Shown one piece after another: positions 1 through 8,882 of a DNA stretch of 64,000 nucleotides. The position numbers and the translations under genes were made by a program. The stretch spans positions 2,076,384 through 2,140,383 of the forward strand of contig NZ_CP009268.1 of assembly GCF_000807255.1 (NCBI RefSeq), given 5' to 3'. A model generated the notes under the pieces. That model did no database searches and had not been told where the DNA came from. It saw nothing but the letters and a program-made list of their open reading frames with translations. Every line of letters starts with the position of its first letter. The first letter of the stretch is position 1. The stretch is from Clostridium pasteurianum DSM 525 = ATCC 6013 (GTDB lineage: Bacteria; Bacillota; Clostridia; Clostridiales; Clostridiaceae).

Positions 1-1268
1 CCTCTGTCTAATATTGCTCTATTTAGTATTGGATAACTTACACTTAATATTTTTGCACCAATTTTATTGGCAAAATCTTTTTCAAAAGAACTGCCTAATA
101 TAAAAAGAGGGGAAATAGAATCCTGATATTTTTTAGATTTATCAACTTCAAAAATGTTTGTGAAATTTTCATAAATTTTTGAAGTATCTGTTTCATATAA
201 AAGTTTCATATCTCTGTCTAAATTTATATTCTTAAAACTATCATCTAAAATACTCTTTTGATTATCTTCAAGCTGATCTGTTACGACAGCAATTTTAGGG
301 ATCCAGCCTAAATCTTCATATAAAAATCTTGTTATTGACAGGGTATTATTTGCATTTCCTACTACTATTGCATAATGTTGAAAATCCGAATCTGTATAGA
401 TATCTGATATTCTTTCAATATACTTATAATAGTTTGCATTTTCTTCACTTATTAATTTTTCAACTTTTTTATTATCTATTTCTAGTAGCTTAGAGATAGA
501 TAATAAAAACTCAGCAGTAGCTGTTGGTCCTATTGGAAGTTCACTGGCATAATAAGGTATATTGTGTTTCTTTTCAAAACTTTTTGCGGCACCGATGCCA
601 TAGGTTTTTGATAAAACGATATTTAATAAAGCTTCTGAGGCATTTTTTAAATTATCTATACTTTGATCATTAGTAAAAAAAGTATTTACTTCTAATCCAA
701 GCTTCTCGAGTAACCTTTTTATTTCAGATAAATCTCCTCTAAAGAAGGGATCACTAGCTGGAACTAATCCAAAAATATTTACTAAGTTTTTTCTTTTACT
801 TTTCTTTTCTTTTAAATAGTTGATAAACAGTTTTTCCAGTACCAATTCATAACCATTATATGAAGTTCCTTTAAAACCTCCTGTTTCCACAGACAATATA
901 GGAACCTCTGAATTTTTAAAGTTTCTGAGGACTGCTTCTATATCATCTCCAATTATTTCTGTCATGCATCCGCTGGTTACCAAGAATAAATCTGCATCAA
1001 TAATTTCAAGGGTACTGTTTATTTGTTCATTTAGTCTTAAAGATCCTCCAAAGACAATATCATTTTCAGTTAAGCCTGAAGTGGGAACTGAACTTCCTCC
1101 ACAATAACCTGAACCCCAAAATCCACTGCCACCCATATATGCTCCAAAAAGATTTGAACCACAGCCCGCTGTAGCATGGACTATTGGAACTACTCTTGGC
1201 AATGCACTTATAGTACTTAGAGCACCTCCAAGAGCACAGGAAAATCTGGGTTTTTCAATATAAGTCAT
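1..1268 (-). CDS. Nitrogenase component 1-like protein, C-terminus beyond the window
   Basis: About 422 codons are visible and the frame is open to the left edge, so the C-terminus is missing. The product resembles the NifD/NifK family of nitrogenase component 1. It has a P-cluster-type cysteine in HATAGCGSNLF near residue 40, a DIVFGG motif and SGCMTEIIGDD near residue 105, all in the family's order. I chose the second of two close ATGs because the GGAGG site sits 7 bases before it. No nifH-like reductase gene is visible in the window. Family members also include nitrogenase-like enzymes that do not fix nitrogen, so the substrate is unknown. The C-terminal part (GSSFEKDF...) resembles the protein at 19799-20920, so the two loci are paralogous. 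Confidence 0.8.
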   Translation of the reverse strand, partial: MTYIEKPRFSCALGGALSTISALPRVVPIVHATAGCGSNLFGAYMGGSGFWGSGYCGGSSVPTSGLTENDIVFGGSLRLNEQINSTLEIIDADLFLVTSGCMTEIIGDDIEAVLRNFKNSEVPILSVETGGFKGTSYNGYELVLEKLFINYLKEKKSKRKNLVNIFGLVPASDPFFRGDLSEIKRLLEKLGLEVNTFFTNDQSIDNLKNASEALLNIVLSKTYGIGAAKSFEKKHNIPYYASELPIGPTATAEFLLSISKLLEIDNKKVEKLISEENANYYKYIERISDIYTDSDFQHYAIVVGNANNTLSITRFLYEDLGWIPKIAVVTDQLEDNQKSILDDSFKNINLDRDMKLLYETDTSKIYENFTNIFEVDKSKKYQDSISPLFILGSSFEKDFANKIGAKILSVSYPILNRAILDR

Positions 1269-1292
1269 ATACATACCTCCATAAATATAAAA

Positions 1293-1333
1293 GACTAAGT
1301 ATCTCACATATAGATTTAGTGAGATACTTAGTC
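1293..1333 (-). terminator. Terminator-like leader hairpin (possible attenuator)
   Basis: Arms GACTAAGTATCTCAC and GTGAGATACTTAGTC form a perfect 15-bp inverted repeat with an 11-base loop. On the minus strand the stem is followed by TTTTAT and then by the GGAGG of the nitrogenase-like gene. It lies between a strong promoter and the gene it would serve, so it may be an attenuator. An operator or simple terminator is also possible. A small CCAG/CTGG hairpin sits just upstream in the same leader. Confidence 0.6.
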
Positions 1334-1376
1334 TCCAGTTTTCTGGTTAACAAATTTAAATATCCTAGTATACATA

Positions 1377-1412
1377 TACGGATATTATATATTTCTATTT
1401 GAAGCTTGTCAA
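1377..1412 (-). promoter_or_regulatory. Sigma-A promoter of the nitrogenase-like gene
   Basis: On the minus strand a perfect TTGACA (1407-1412) and a perfect TATAAT (1384-1389) are separated by exactly 17 bases. Transcription would start near 1377. This leaves a leader of about 105 bases before the ATG at 1268, which contains the hairpin at 1293-1333. Confidence 0.8.
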
Positions 1413-1441
1413 TGAATATATGAGAGTTCATAAATTATTTT

Positions 1442-2041
1442 TTAGAGAAATTTTATAGATATAGTAGTTTCATTATTTACTAAATAATAGGCTGTATTTT
1501 CTTCAACTTTATAGTATATTTTTAAATCTTTAACATCAGACAATTTTTTAGATTCAGACCATTTAACTTTAAATTGTTCTATCAAATAATCTTCACTCAT
1601 TTCTTTGCCAAAGTACTGTATATAAAGAGATTTAGTGAAAGTTTTAGCCTTGATATTGTCTTTTACAGAATTTATAAGTTCTTCGGAAGCAGTAAAAACT
1701 TTATTAGAAACATCCAAAGTAGCATCTTTTAAATCGTTTAAATTTTTCTGTATATTTTCTTTAGATTTGTTTAAAGGAGGCTCTATATTTTCCTTTATAG
1801 ATTTTATATTGACTTTTTTTGCTATATCTTCAGAGGTTTTTGTAATTGTTTTCTTTGCGTTTTTTGAAACAGTCTTCACTTTTTCAGCAGTAGATTTAGA
1901 AGCATCCTTCAAATCGTTTAAATTTTTTTGTAAATTATCTTTAGCATTTTCAGAAGCATCTATGAACTTTTTGGCAGTAATTTTAGAAGCATCCACAGTT
2001 ATATTTTTCAAATGATTTAAACTTTTAACTTTTTTATTCAT
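1442..2041 (-). CDS. Lysine-rich repetitive helical protein, function unknown
   Basis: A 199-residue, Lys/Asn/Ser-rich protein with no signal peptide or membrane segment. An approximately 20-residue amphipathic unit containing QKNLNDLKDA occurs twice (near residues 38 and 99) and is followed each time by S/T-A/V-rich helical sequence (DASKSTAEKV, DATLDVSNKV). This pattern resembles LEA-like or apolipoprotein-like helical proteins. A C-terminal segment of about 60 residues (YFGKEMSEDYLIEQFKVKW) is non-repetitive. It starts at ATG with an AGGGGGC-type site close upstream. It is monocistronic, and the next gene upstream has its own terminator. I do not recognise a named family. Confidence 0.6.
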   Translation of the reverse strand: MNKKVKSLNHLKNITVDASKITAKKFIDASENAKDNLQKNLNDLKDASKSTAEKVKTVSKNAKKTITKTSEDIAKKVNIKSIKENIEPPLNKSKENIQKNLNDLKDATLDVSNKVFTASEELINSVKDNIKAKTFTKSLYIQYFGKEMSEDYLIEQFKVKWSESKKLSDVKDLKIYYKVEENTAYYLVNNETTISIKFL

Positions 2042-2332
2042 AATATTGCGCCCCCTAAATATATTCTATAAATATATTTTATCATCCATACCAGTTAATA
2101 ACAATAATACTTAAGTTATTTATTATAAATTGTATCATTTTATATTTTAATGATAATTCAAATATTTAAAGAGGAATTTGCAATATTAATTAAAATTGTA
2201 AATATTCTTATTTATTTGTGAAAAATTAGATAGATTTTAATAGCTATTTACAACAGTATAATAGCTAAGAAGATGTTTTACAATAAGTATTTATGGATTG
2301 TAAAACATCTTCTTCTATTCCTAAAAATCTAT
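2042..2332. other. AT-rich intergenic region
   Basis: Non-coding sequence upstream of the helical-protein gene. Apart from the inverted repeat at 2268-2313 I see no gene or recognised element. Confidence 0.6.
2268..2313 (-). terminator. Long perfect inverted repeat, terminator of the UPF0180 gene
   Basis: Seventeen bases (AGAAGATGTTTTACAAT) are repeated exactly as their reverse complement after a 12-base loop. The structure lies about 20 bases beyond the stop codon of the minus-strand gene at 2333, where a transcription terminator is expected. The run of Ts after it is weak. Confidence 0.6.
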
Positions 2333-2590
2333 TTATCTTCCTCGTATTATCTGTTTTTCAATATTTTCAGGAGTTCTACCTTCAGCGGATATAACAGGAA
2401 CCTTTGTAGAGGAATTTTCAATTCCAATAAAATTTTCATTACCACCAGTAGAAACTATAAAGTCAACACTATTAAGAAAACTGTTATCATTAATTTGTGA
2501 AGTTTCAAATTCTTTTGTGTTGTAACCTCTGCTCCTTAAAAAATCTTCTACATTAGTTAATCCCTTTTCTACACCAATAGTTCTTATCAT
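2333..2590 (-). CDS. UPF0180 (YkuS-like) family protein
   Basis: An 85-residue protein starting MIRTIGVEKGLTNVEDFL. It matches the YkuS/UPF0180 pattern: a short N-terminal helix after IGVE, a central VDFIVSTGG, then ENFIGIENSSTKVPVISAEGRTPE. The family is widespread in Firmicutes but has no established biochemical role. I start it at the ATG at 2590, with GGTGAT upstream, and not at the longer in-frame start, which adds a non-conserved hydrophobic tail. Confidence 0.8.
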   Translation of the reverse strand: MIRTIGVEKGLTNVEDFLRSRGYNTKEFETSQINDNSFLNSVDFIVSTGGNENFIGIENSSTKVPVISAEGRTPENIEKQIIRGR

Positions 2591-2940
2591 AATTATCACC
2601 TCTATAGTATTGTTAGCAAAACAAAAAAGCAATATACAGAAAAATATTTCTATATTATTTGATTTTAAGGCTTATAAAATATATAATTCAATATGTAAAT
2701 TTTATTATATATGTTCAAATTCGTAATTAAATGTTGATAATTATAAATAACCTGTATATAGTTTAATAAATGTATATTTCAATTTAAGTATGTATATATT
2801 AAGTAAATTCAATTTCAATTATTTGATGTAATAAATTTCATATATAATAGGATTATAAAAAAACTTAAATGTATATTTTAAATAGGCAAATAAATGCTGT
2901 CTGATTAATAATATATTATTTTGAATAATAGGTGAGTATT
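2591..2940. other. AT-rich divergent intergenic region
   Basis: About 350 bases between divergent genes, very AT-rich. It must hold promoters for both flanking genes, but I see no convincing -35/-10 pair and no RNA structure. Confidence 0.5.
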
Positions 2941-3654
2941 GTGAAGGAAAGATTACAAAAGTTTATGGCTAGCTGTGGTGTGGCATCCAGAAGAAATTGT
3001 GAAAAAATGATAGAAGAGGGAAAAGTAAAGGTTAATGGTATAGTAGTTAGAGAATTAGGGGTTAAAGTTGAAACAGATTCAGATGAAGTACTAGTGAATA
3101 ATGAAAAAATTTTTGTGGAGAAAAAACAGATTTATATTATGCTTAATAAGCCAGAAGGATATCTTTGTACTTTAAAAGACGAAAGAGGGAGAAAAACTGT
3201 ACTGGATATAGTAAAAGTACAGGAAAGGATATTTCCAATTGGAAGACTTGACTATGATACATCTGGTTTATTACTTATGACTAATGATGGAGATATATAT
3301 AATAAAGTAATACATCCAAGAAAAAAAGTTGATAAAATTTATGAAGCCACTATTAAGGGATATCCTTCAAAAGAACAAATAGAGAAATTTTGTAAGGGTA
3401 TAGATATAGGCAATTATATTACTGCACCAGCAAATTTTATGATAATTGATGGCAGTGAAAGAGAATCCAAAGTCAAAATTACAATTCATGAAGGTAAGAA
3501 GAGACAAATAAGAAAAATGTGCAAATGTATAAATCATCCCGTAATTACTCTAAATAGACTATCAATTGGTGATATAAAATTAGATTCACATTTGAAGAAA
3601 GGACAATGGAGATTCTTGAAAGATAGTGAAATAGATTATCTTAAAAATTTGTAA
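2941..3654 (+). CDS. rluB: Ribosomal large-subunit pseudouridine synthase, RluB/RsuA family
   Basis: About 237 residues. An N-terminal S4 RNA-binding domain (residues 1-60, ERLQKFMASCGVASRR) precedes the pseudouridine synthase domain. The catalytic signature GRLDYDTSGLLLMTNDG lies near residue 104 with the active-site Asp. KRQIRKMC near residue 190 is the late family motif. RluB modifies 23S rRNA near the peptidyl transferase centre; RsuA-type specificity for 16S rRNA cannot be excluded. I prefer the GTG at 2941, because the earlier in-frame GTG is part of the AGGTGAG ribosome binding site. Confidence 0.88.
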   Translation: MKERLQKFMASCGVASRRNCEKMIEEGKVKVNGIVVRELGVKVETDSDEVLVNNEKIFVEKKQIYIMLNKPEGYLCTLKDERGRKTVLDIVKVQERIFPIGRLDYDTSGLLLMTNDGDIYNKVIHPRKKVDKIYEATIKGYPSKEQIEKFCKGIDIGNYITAPANFMIIDGSERESKVKITIHEGKKRQIRKMCKCINHPVITLNRLSIGDIKLDSHLKKGQWRFLKDSEIDYLKNL

Positions 3655-3801
3655 TTCATTTTTCTAAAATTTTAGATAAATGAATTAATTTATTGTAAAT
3701 TTTCACTGAAAATGAATACATCATTGATAAGTTTGTGATTTGATGGTAAAATGAAGTGAATATTTTACTTGAGGCTTCATTTTAAGAAAGGGCTGATTTG
3801 T

Positions 3802-4692
3802 ATGGAGAATAATGAGGAAAGCAGCAAGCAAGATTTAATGATTACCATTCAGTCAAAATTTCAAAGACTGAGTAAAGGGCAAAAATTAATAGCTGAATAT
3901 ATATTAAAACATTACGATAAAGCTGCATTTATGACCGCAGCAAAATTAGGTATAAGCGTTGGAGTAAGTGAATCTACAGTGGTCAGGTTTGCAAATGAAT
4001 TGGGATTTAGCGGTTATCCTAAATTGCAAAAAGCACTGCAGGAATTAATAAAAAATAAATTAACTACAGTTCAGAGATTAGAACTTTCAAATAATTTTAT
4101 AAGTGAAGAAAATGCCTTGAAAGGCGTTTTAAAATCTGATATGGAAAATATAAGAACTACTTTGGAAAAAATAGATCACAATGCTTTTGAAGAAGTAGTA
4201 AACGGCATCTTTGCTGCAAGAAAAATATACATAATTGGGCTTAGAAGTTCAACAGCTTTATCTGAGTTTCTGGGATTTTATTTAAATTTAATTTTAGATA
4301 ATGTAAATATGGTTGCATATGGTATGAGTGATATATTTGAACAGCTTATCAATATATCTCACGAGGATCTTGTAATAGCTATAGGATTTCCAAGATATGC
4401 CATAAGGACTATAGAAGCACTTAATTATGCTCAGAGTAAGGGGACAAAGGTTGTAGCTATAACAGATAGTGTACTTTCACCTTTAGCTGCAAAAGCTGAT
4501 TACACATTAATAGCTCAAAGCAATATGGCATCTTTTGTGGATTCACTAGTAGCTCCTTTAAGTGTAATAAATGCACTAATTGTAGCAGTGGGACTTAGAG
4601 AAAAAGAAAAAATATCACGAAATTTTGAAGAACTGGAAAATATATGGCAAGAATATCAAGTTTATTCCTTTAAAGAAAACACCAGGAAATAG
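3802..4692 (+). CDS. MurR/RpiR-family transcriptional regulator
   Basis: About 296 residues. An N-terminal RpiR-type helix-turn-helix (residues 10-85, with SVGVSESTVVRFANELGFSGY) is followed by a SIS sugar-phosphate isomerase-like sensing domain (about 125-265, with IYIIGLRSSTALSEFLGFYL and DLVIAIGFPRY). Family members respond to phosphosugars and control sugar or amino-sugar catabolism. No sugar operon lies next to it, so the effector is unknown. Start chosen at ATG 3802 with AAAGGG upstream; a longer in-frame start lacks a binding site. Confidence 0.85.
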   Translation: MENNEESSKQDLMITIQSKFQRLSKGQKLIAEYILKHYDKAAFMTAAKLGISVGVSESTVVRFANELGFSGYPKLQKALQELIKNKLTTVQRLELSNNFISEENALKGVLKSDMENIRTTLEKIDHNAFEEVVNGIFAARKIYIIGLRSSTALSEFLGFYLNLILDNVNMVAYGMSDIFEQLINISHEDLVIAIGFPRYAIRTIEALNYAQSKGTKVVAITDSVLSPLAAKADYTLIAQSNMASFVDSLVAPLSVINALIVAVGLREKEKISRNFEELENIWQEYQVYSFKENTRK

Positions 4693-4753
4693 AAAAGCTG
4701 TTTTTTAGTATAATATATGCTGAATCCATAAAGACATTAGATCTTTAGCGAAA

Positions 4754-4776
4754 GCGACATGGTCGCTTTTTTTACT
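4754..4776 (+). terminator. Intrinsic terminator
   Basis: AAGCGAC-ATG-GTCGCTT stem followed by a run of Ts. It ends the RpiR-regulator transcript and lies just ahead of the flavoprotein gene. Confidence 0.75.
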
Positions 4777-4794
4777 TTGTAAGGAGGATATCTT

Positions 4795-6009
4795 TTGAAA
4801 AAAGTTATAGTTATTGGTGGCGGACCGGCTGGTATTATGGCAGCTATGGCAGCTGCTGAAAAAAATAAGGTTATATTAATTGAAAGAAATGAAAAATTAG
4901 GTAAGAAATTATACATTACTGGTAAAGGAAGATGTAATGTAACCAACAATAAAGATATTAGTGAATTTTTTGATTATATTCCTGGAAATCCAGAATTTTT
5001 GTACAGTTCTCTGTATACTTATACTAATTTTGATGTAATGAATTATTTTGAAAATATGGGAATACGTTTAAAGGTAGAAAGAGGAGATAGAGTTTTTCCA
5101 AAATCAGATAAATCCTCTGACATAATAAATGCACTTAAAAGATCTTTAGAAAATAAAAATGTAGAAATTATGTTGAATACGAGAATAAGTAGTATTAATA
5201 TAGAAAATGGTAATATAAAAAGCTTAGTTACAGATGAAAAAAATATAATTAAAGGAGATCATTTTATAATATGCACGGGAGGTCTATCTTATCCTCAGAC
5301 TGGTTCTACGGGAGATGGATTGGATTTTGCAAGGGAAGCTGGGCATAACATTACAGAAATAAAGCCTTCTCTTGTGCCTATAGAAATAAATGAAGATTGG
5401 ATAAGTAATCTTCAGGGATTATCACTTAGAAATGTTGAACTATCTATTATGAAAAAAAATAAAATAATATACAGAGATTTTGGTGAAATGTTATTTACCC
5501 ATTATGGAATATCAGGACCAATTGTATTGAAAGCCAGTAGAATGGTCAACGAAAAAGAAAATATGTCTGTATTAGTAAATTTAAAACCTGCCTTGAAAAG
5601 AGATGAATTGGATAAGAGAATACAAAGGGATTTCACAAAATTTTCAAATAAGGATTTTAAAAATTCTCTAAATGAACTATTACCGCAAAAACTAATAAAT
5701 ACTATTGTAAATCTTTCGGGTATAGATGAAAATAAAAAAGTGAATTCTATAACTAGAGAAGAAAGAAAGAATCTGGTTGACATTATACAAAAGTTTACTT
5801 TAAGTATTAAGGGTTTACGTGATATTAAAGAGGCTATAGTTACTTCTGGAGGAGTAGATATAAAGGAGATAGATCCATCTACTTTAAGATCTAGAATAAT
5901 AAATAACATGTCTTTTGCAGGAGAGGTAATGGATGTAGATGCATATACTGGTGGGTATAATATACAAATAGCATTTTCTACGGGATACTTAGCGGGAAAA
6001 AGTGTATAA
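4795..6009 (+). CDS. NAD(P)/FAD-dependent oxidoreductase, HI0933/YhiN-BaiN family
   Basis: 404 residues starting at TTG with AGGAGG 8 bases upstream. The N-terminal dinucleotide fold reads VIGGGPAGIMAAMAAAE (4-20), followed by the FAD-family signature KLYITGKGRCNVTN near 38-51. The C-terminal GEVMDVDAYTGGYN motif and an IQIAFSTGYLAG FAD-contact segment match the HI0933-like flavoprotein family. Members are common single-copy genes in clostridia. One clostridial relative, BaiN, reduces bile-acid intermediates, but the general role is unsettled. The gene stands alone between the regulator terminator and cmk. Confidence 0.82.
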   Translation: MKKVIVIGGGPAGIMAAMAAAEKNKVILIERNEKLGKKLYITGKGRCNVTNNKDISEFFDYIPGNPEFLYSSLYTYTNFDVMNYFENMGIRLKVERGDRVFPKSDKSSDIINALKRSLENKNVEIMLNTRISSINIENGNIKSLVTDEKNIIKGDHFIICTGGLSYPQTGSTGDGLDFAREAGHNITEIKPSLVPIEINEDWISNLQGLSLRNVELSIMKKNKIIYRDFGEMLFTHYGISGPIVLKASRMVNEKENMSVLVNLKPALKRDELDKRIQRDFTKFSNKDFKNSLNELLPQKLINTIVNLSGIDENKKVNSITREERKNLVDIIQKFTLSIKGLRDIKEAIVTSGGVDIKEIDPSTLRSRIINNMSFAGEVMDVDAYTGGYNIQIAFSTGYLAGKSV

Positions 6010-6131
6010 TAATATGGCTTTACAGTACTATGAAATAATAATTTATTAATTTATAGTAAAGTTTAAAGGATTTTAATATTTTTTATAGAATATATAAAGT
6101 GAACTTTTATGATAAGAAAGGCGGATTGTAA

Positions 6132-6800
6132 TTGAGATTGTCTGTAGCCATAGATGGGCCTGCTGGGGCAGGTAAAAGTACCATAGCAAAAATAATAGGC
6201 AAAAATTTTAATCTTATGTATATAAATACTGGAGCAATGTATAGAGCTGTTACTGTACTTGCCATTAGAAATAATATAAATTATTCTGATATAGAAAAAT
6301 TATGTACTCTGGTAGATTCACTGGAAATACATTTTGAAAAAGATAAAATTATTGTAAATAATGAAGATTTAAGTGATAAAATAAATATGCCCGAAATAAG
6401 TAATCAGGTATCCAATTATGCTGCAGTTTTAGAGGTAAGAGAAAGACTTGTGAAACTTCAAAGAAAAATGTCTGAAAAATATGATGTAGTTATGGATGGC
6501 AGGGATATTGGAACAGTAGTTTTAAAAGATGCAGCTTTTAAATTTTATTTAACAGCATCTCCAGAAAATCGTGCAACTAGAAGATTTAAAGAATTTATAG
6601 ATAAAGGTATTGATGTAAAATACGAAAAAATACTTAGGGATATAATAGAGAGAGATTATATAGATTCCCATAGAAAAGTAAACCCTTTGACTAAAGCAGA
6701 AGATGCAATAGAAATAGATTCTTCCAATATGACTATAGAAGAGGTAGTTGCTTTCATAACAAATTGTATAAAAAAGGACATATATGAAGCTTTAGATTAA
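6132..6800 (+). CDS. cmk: Cytidylate kinase
   Basis: 222 residues. It has the P-loop DGPAGAGKST (8-17), the NTGAMYRAVT segment, the MDGRDIGTVV motif near residue 122 and a lid region RATRRFKEF. The enzyme phosphorylates CMP/dCMP from ATP. It starts at TTG with AAAGGCGG upstream. Nineteen bases separate it from the ispH-rpsA fusion, so the pair is probably co-transcribed, an order common in clostridia. Confidence 0.95.
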   Translation: MRLSVAIDGPAGAGKSTIAKIIGKNFNLMYINTGAMYRAVTVLAIRNNINYSDIEKLCTLVDSLEIHFEKDKIIVNNEDLSDKINMPEISNQVSNYAAVLEVRERLVKLQRKMSEKYDVVMDGRDIGTVVLKDAAFKFYLTASPENRATRRFKEFIDKGIDVKYEKILRDIIERDYIDSHRKVNPLTKAEDAIEIDSSNMTIEEVVAFITNCIKKDIYEALD

Positions 6801-6818
6801 CACTTAGGTGGTTTTGGT

Positions 6819-8750
6819 ATGAGAAAAATTATTTTGGCAGATAATGCAGGATTTTGTTTCGGTGTGAAAAGAGCAGTTGATATTGCAATAAGTACAAAAA
6901 GAGAGCAGTATAAAAACAAGAGGATCTATACTTTAGGTCAGCTAATTCATAATAATGATGTAGTTAAATATCTGGAGTCTAAAAATATTCATGCAGTAGA
7001 TATTAAAGATATTGATAAACTGAGTAATAATGATATTATTATTATAAGGTCTCATGGTATTTCTCAAGATATAATAGAATTGTTAAAATCAAAAAATTTA
7101 AATATTGTAGATGCTACTTGTCCTTATGTAGCCAATATACACAAAAAAGTAAAAGAATATAGTAACAGAGGATATCAAATAGTTATTGTGGGAGACAAAA
7201 ATCACCCAGAAGTGATTGGTATAAATGGATGGTGTGATAATAAGGCCATTATATCTAAGAAAGGTGAAAATCTAGATAATATTTCAGGGAAAGTGTGTTT
7301 AGTAGCACAAACTACAGAAAAACAGGAAAACTGGCAAAAAGTGCTGAAAATAGTTTCAGAAAGAGCCGAGGAAATAATTCCTTTTAATACTATATGTAAT
7401 GCTACTGAAGTAAGACAAAAAAAAGCTGATGAATTATCAAAAGAAGCACAGGTAATAGTGGTTCTTGGAGGACATCATAGTTCAAATACTACTAAGCTCT
7501 TTGAAATATGTAAAAGAAATTGTGAAAATACTATACATGTAGAGAATTCAGGTGAAATACCTGATGAATTATATAAAGGAAAAGATAACATTATAATAGG
7601 CGTTGCGGCAGGAGCTTCAACACCGGATTGGATTATAAAGGAGGCAATAAATAAAATGAGTGATGAACAAAAATTAGAAGGTATGAATGAAGTAATTAAA
7701 ATGATGGATGAGAATGAAAAGAAGGTCTATGTTGGAGCTTTGGTAAAAGGTGAAATAATACAAATTAATGAAAAGGCAGCATTTTTAAATATTGGATATA
7801 AGAATGATGGTATACTTCCATTAAATGAAGTTACCAGTGATGAAAATGTAAAATTGACAGATTTATTTACTGTAGGTGAAGAAATTGAAGCTAAAGTAAT
7901 CAAATTAAAGAATGAGGATAATTACGTAGTTCTCTCAAAAAGTGAGCTTGAGAGAGATCAAGGCCTTAAATCTATAAAAGATGCATTTGAAAATAAAAAT
8001 TCAATAAAGGTATTAGTAAAAGAAGCTGTTAATGGAGGTCTTGTTTCAAATTATAAGGGCATAAGGGTATTTATTCCAGCTTCTCATGTAGAACTTTATC
8101 ATGTAGATGATTTAAATGAATATGTTGGAAAAGAATTAGAAGTAAATATAATTGAATTTACCAAGAGAAGAAATGCAAATAGAATTGTAGGTTCCAGAAG
8201 AGAAGTATTAAAAGCTGTCAAAGAAGAACAAGAAAATGAGACTTGGAATTCCCTTGAAAAAGACCAAGTAGTAGAAGGTCAAGTAAAGAGGTTAACAAAT
8301 TTTGGTGCTTTTATTGATATAAATGGAGTTGATGGTCTTTTACATGTATCTGAAATATCTTGGGGAAGAGTTGAAAAACCATCAGATGTATTAAAAGTTG
8401 ATGAAAAGGTAAAAGTTTATATTTTAGATATAGATAAGGAAAATAAAAAATTATCTCTCAGCATTAAGAAATTAATGGAGGATCCATGGACAAATGTTGA
8501 AGAAAAATATCCAGTAGGTTCAGTAGTATTAGGTAAAGTTGTACGTTTTGCTGCTTTTGGTGCTTTTATTGAATTAGAACCAGGAGTGGATGCTCTTGTA
8601 CATATATCAGAAATAAGTCACAAGAGAATAGCTAAGCCTTCAGAAGTATTGAGTATTGGTGAAGAAATTAAAGCTAAAATACTTGATGTAAATAAGGAAA
8701 ATAAAAAAATAGGCCTTAGCATAAAAGAAGTAGAAGAGACTGTTGATTAG
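6819..8750 (+). CDS. ispH: IspH - ribosomal protein S1 fusion
   Basis: 643 residues in two parts. Residues 1-285 are HMBPP reductase, the last step of the MEP isoprenoid pathway; the three iron-sulfur ligands are visible as Cys13 (AGFCFGVKRA), Cys101 (DATCPYV) and Cys193 (NTICNAT). Residues 300-640 carry four S1 RNA-binding repeats, the last two being strongest (RLTNFGAFIDINGVDGLLHV and FAAFGAFIELEPGVDALVHI). This fusion is an established clostridial arrangement, seen downstream of cmk. It is intact, with no in-frame break between the parts. The gene is followed by a clear terminator. Confidence 0.95.
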   Translation: MRKIILADNAGFCFGVKRAVDIAISTKREQYKNKRIYTLGQLIHNNDVVKYLESKNIHAVDIKDIDKLSNNDIIIIRSHGISQDIIELLKSKNLNIVDATCPYVANIHKKVKEYSNRGYQIVIVGDKNHPEVIGINGWCDNKAIISKKGENLDNISGKVCLVAQTTEKQENWQKVLKIVSERAEEIIPFNTICNATEVRQKKADELSKEAQVIVVLGGHHSSNTTKLFEICKRNCENTIHVENSGEIPDELYKGKDNIIIGVAAGASTPDWIIKEAINKMSDEQKLEGMNEVIKMMDENEKKVYVGALVKGEIIQINEKAAFLNIGYKNDGILPLNEVTSDENVKLTDLFTVGEEIEAKVIKLKNEDNYVVLSKSELERDQGLKSIKDAFENKNSIKVLVKEAVNGGLVSNYKGIRVFIPASHVELYHVDDLNEYVGKELEVNIIEFTKRRNANRIVGSRREVLKAVKEEQENETWNSLEKDQVVEGQVKRLTNFGAFIDINGVDGLLHVSEISWGRVEKPSDVLKVDEKVKVYILDIDKENKKLSLSIKKLMEDPWTNVEEKYPVGSVVLGKVVRFAAFGAFIELEPGVDALVHISEISHKRIAKPSEVLSIGEEIKAKILDVNKENKKIGLSIKEVEETVD

Positions 8751-8781
8751 TATATAAATTTCTATAGAAAAATATTAAAAA

Positions 8782-8818
8782 GTAGATGCATTTGACACTA
8801 GTTGTTAATGCATCTATT
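8782..8818 (+). terminator. Intrinsic terminator after ispH-rpsA
   Basis: AGATGCATT and AATGCATCT arms with a 14-base loop, followed by ATTTTTA. It closes the cmk-ispH/rpsA transcript. Confidence 0.75.
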
Positions 8819-8882
8819 TTTAATGTAATAAAGTATATTTTTTAGTAATATATTTTAGTATTGAGGGTATAGGAGGATTTGT

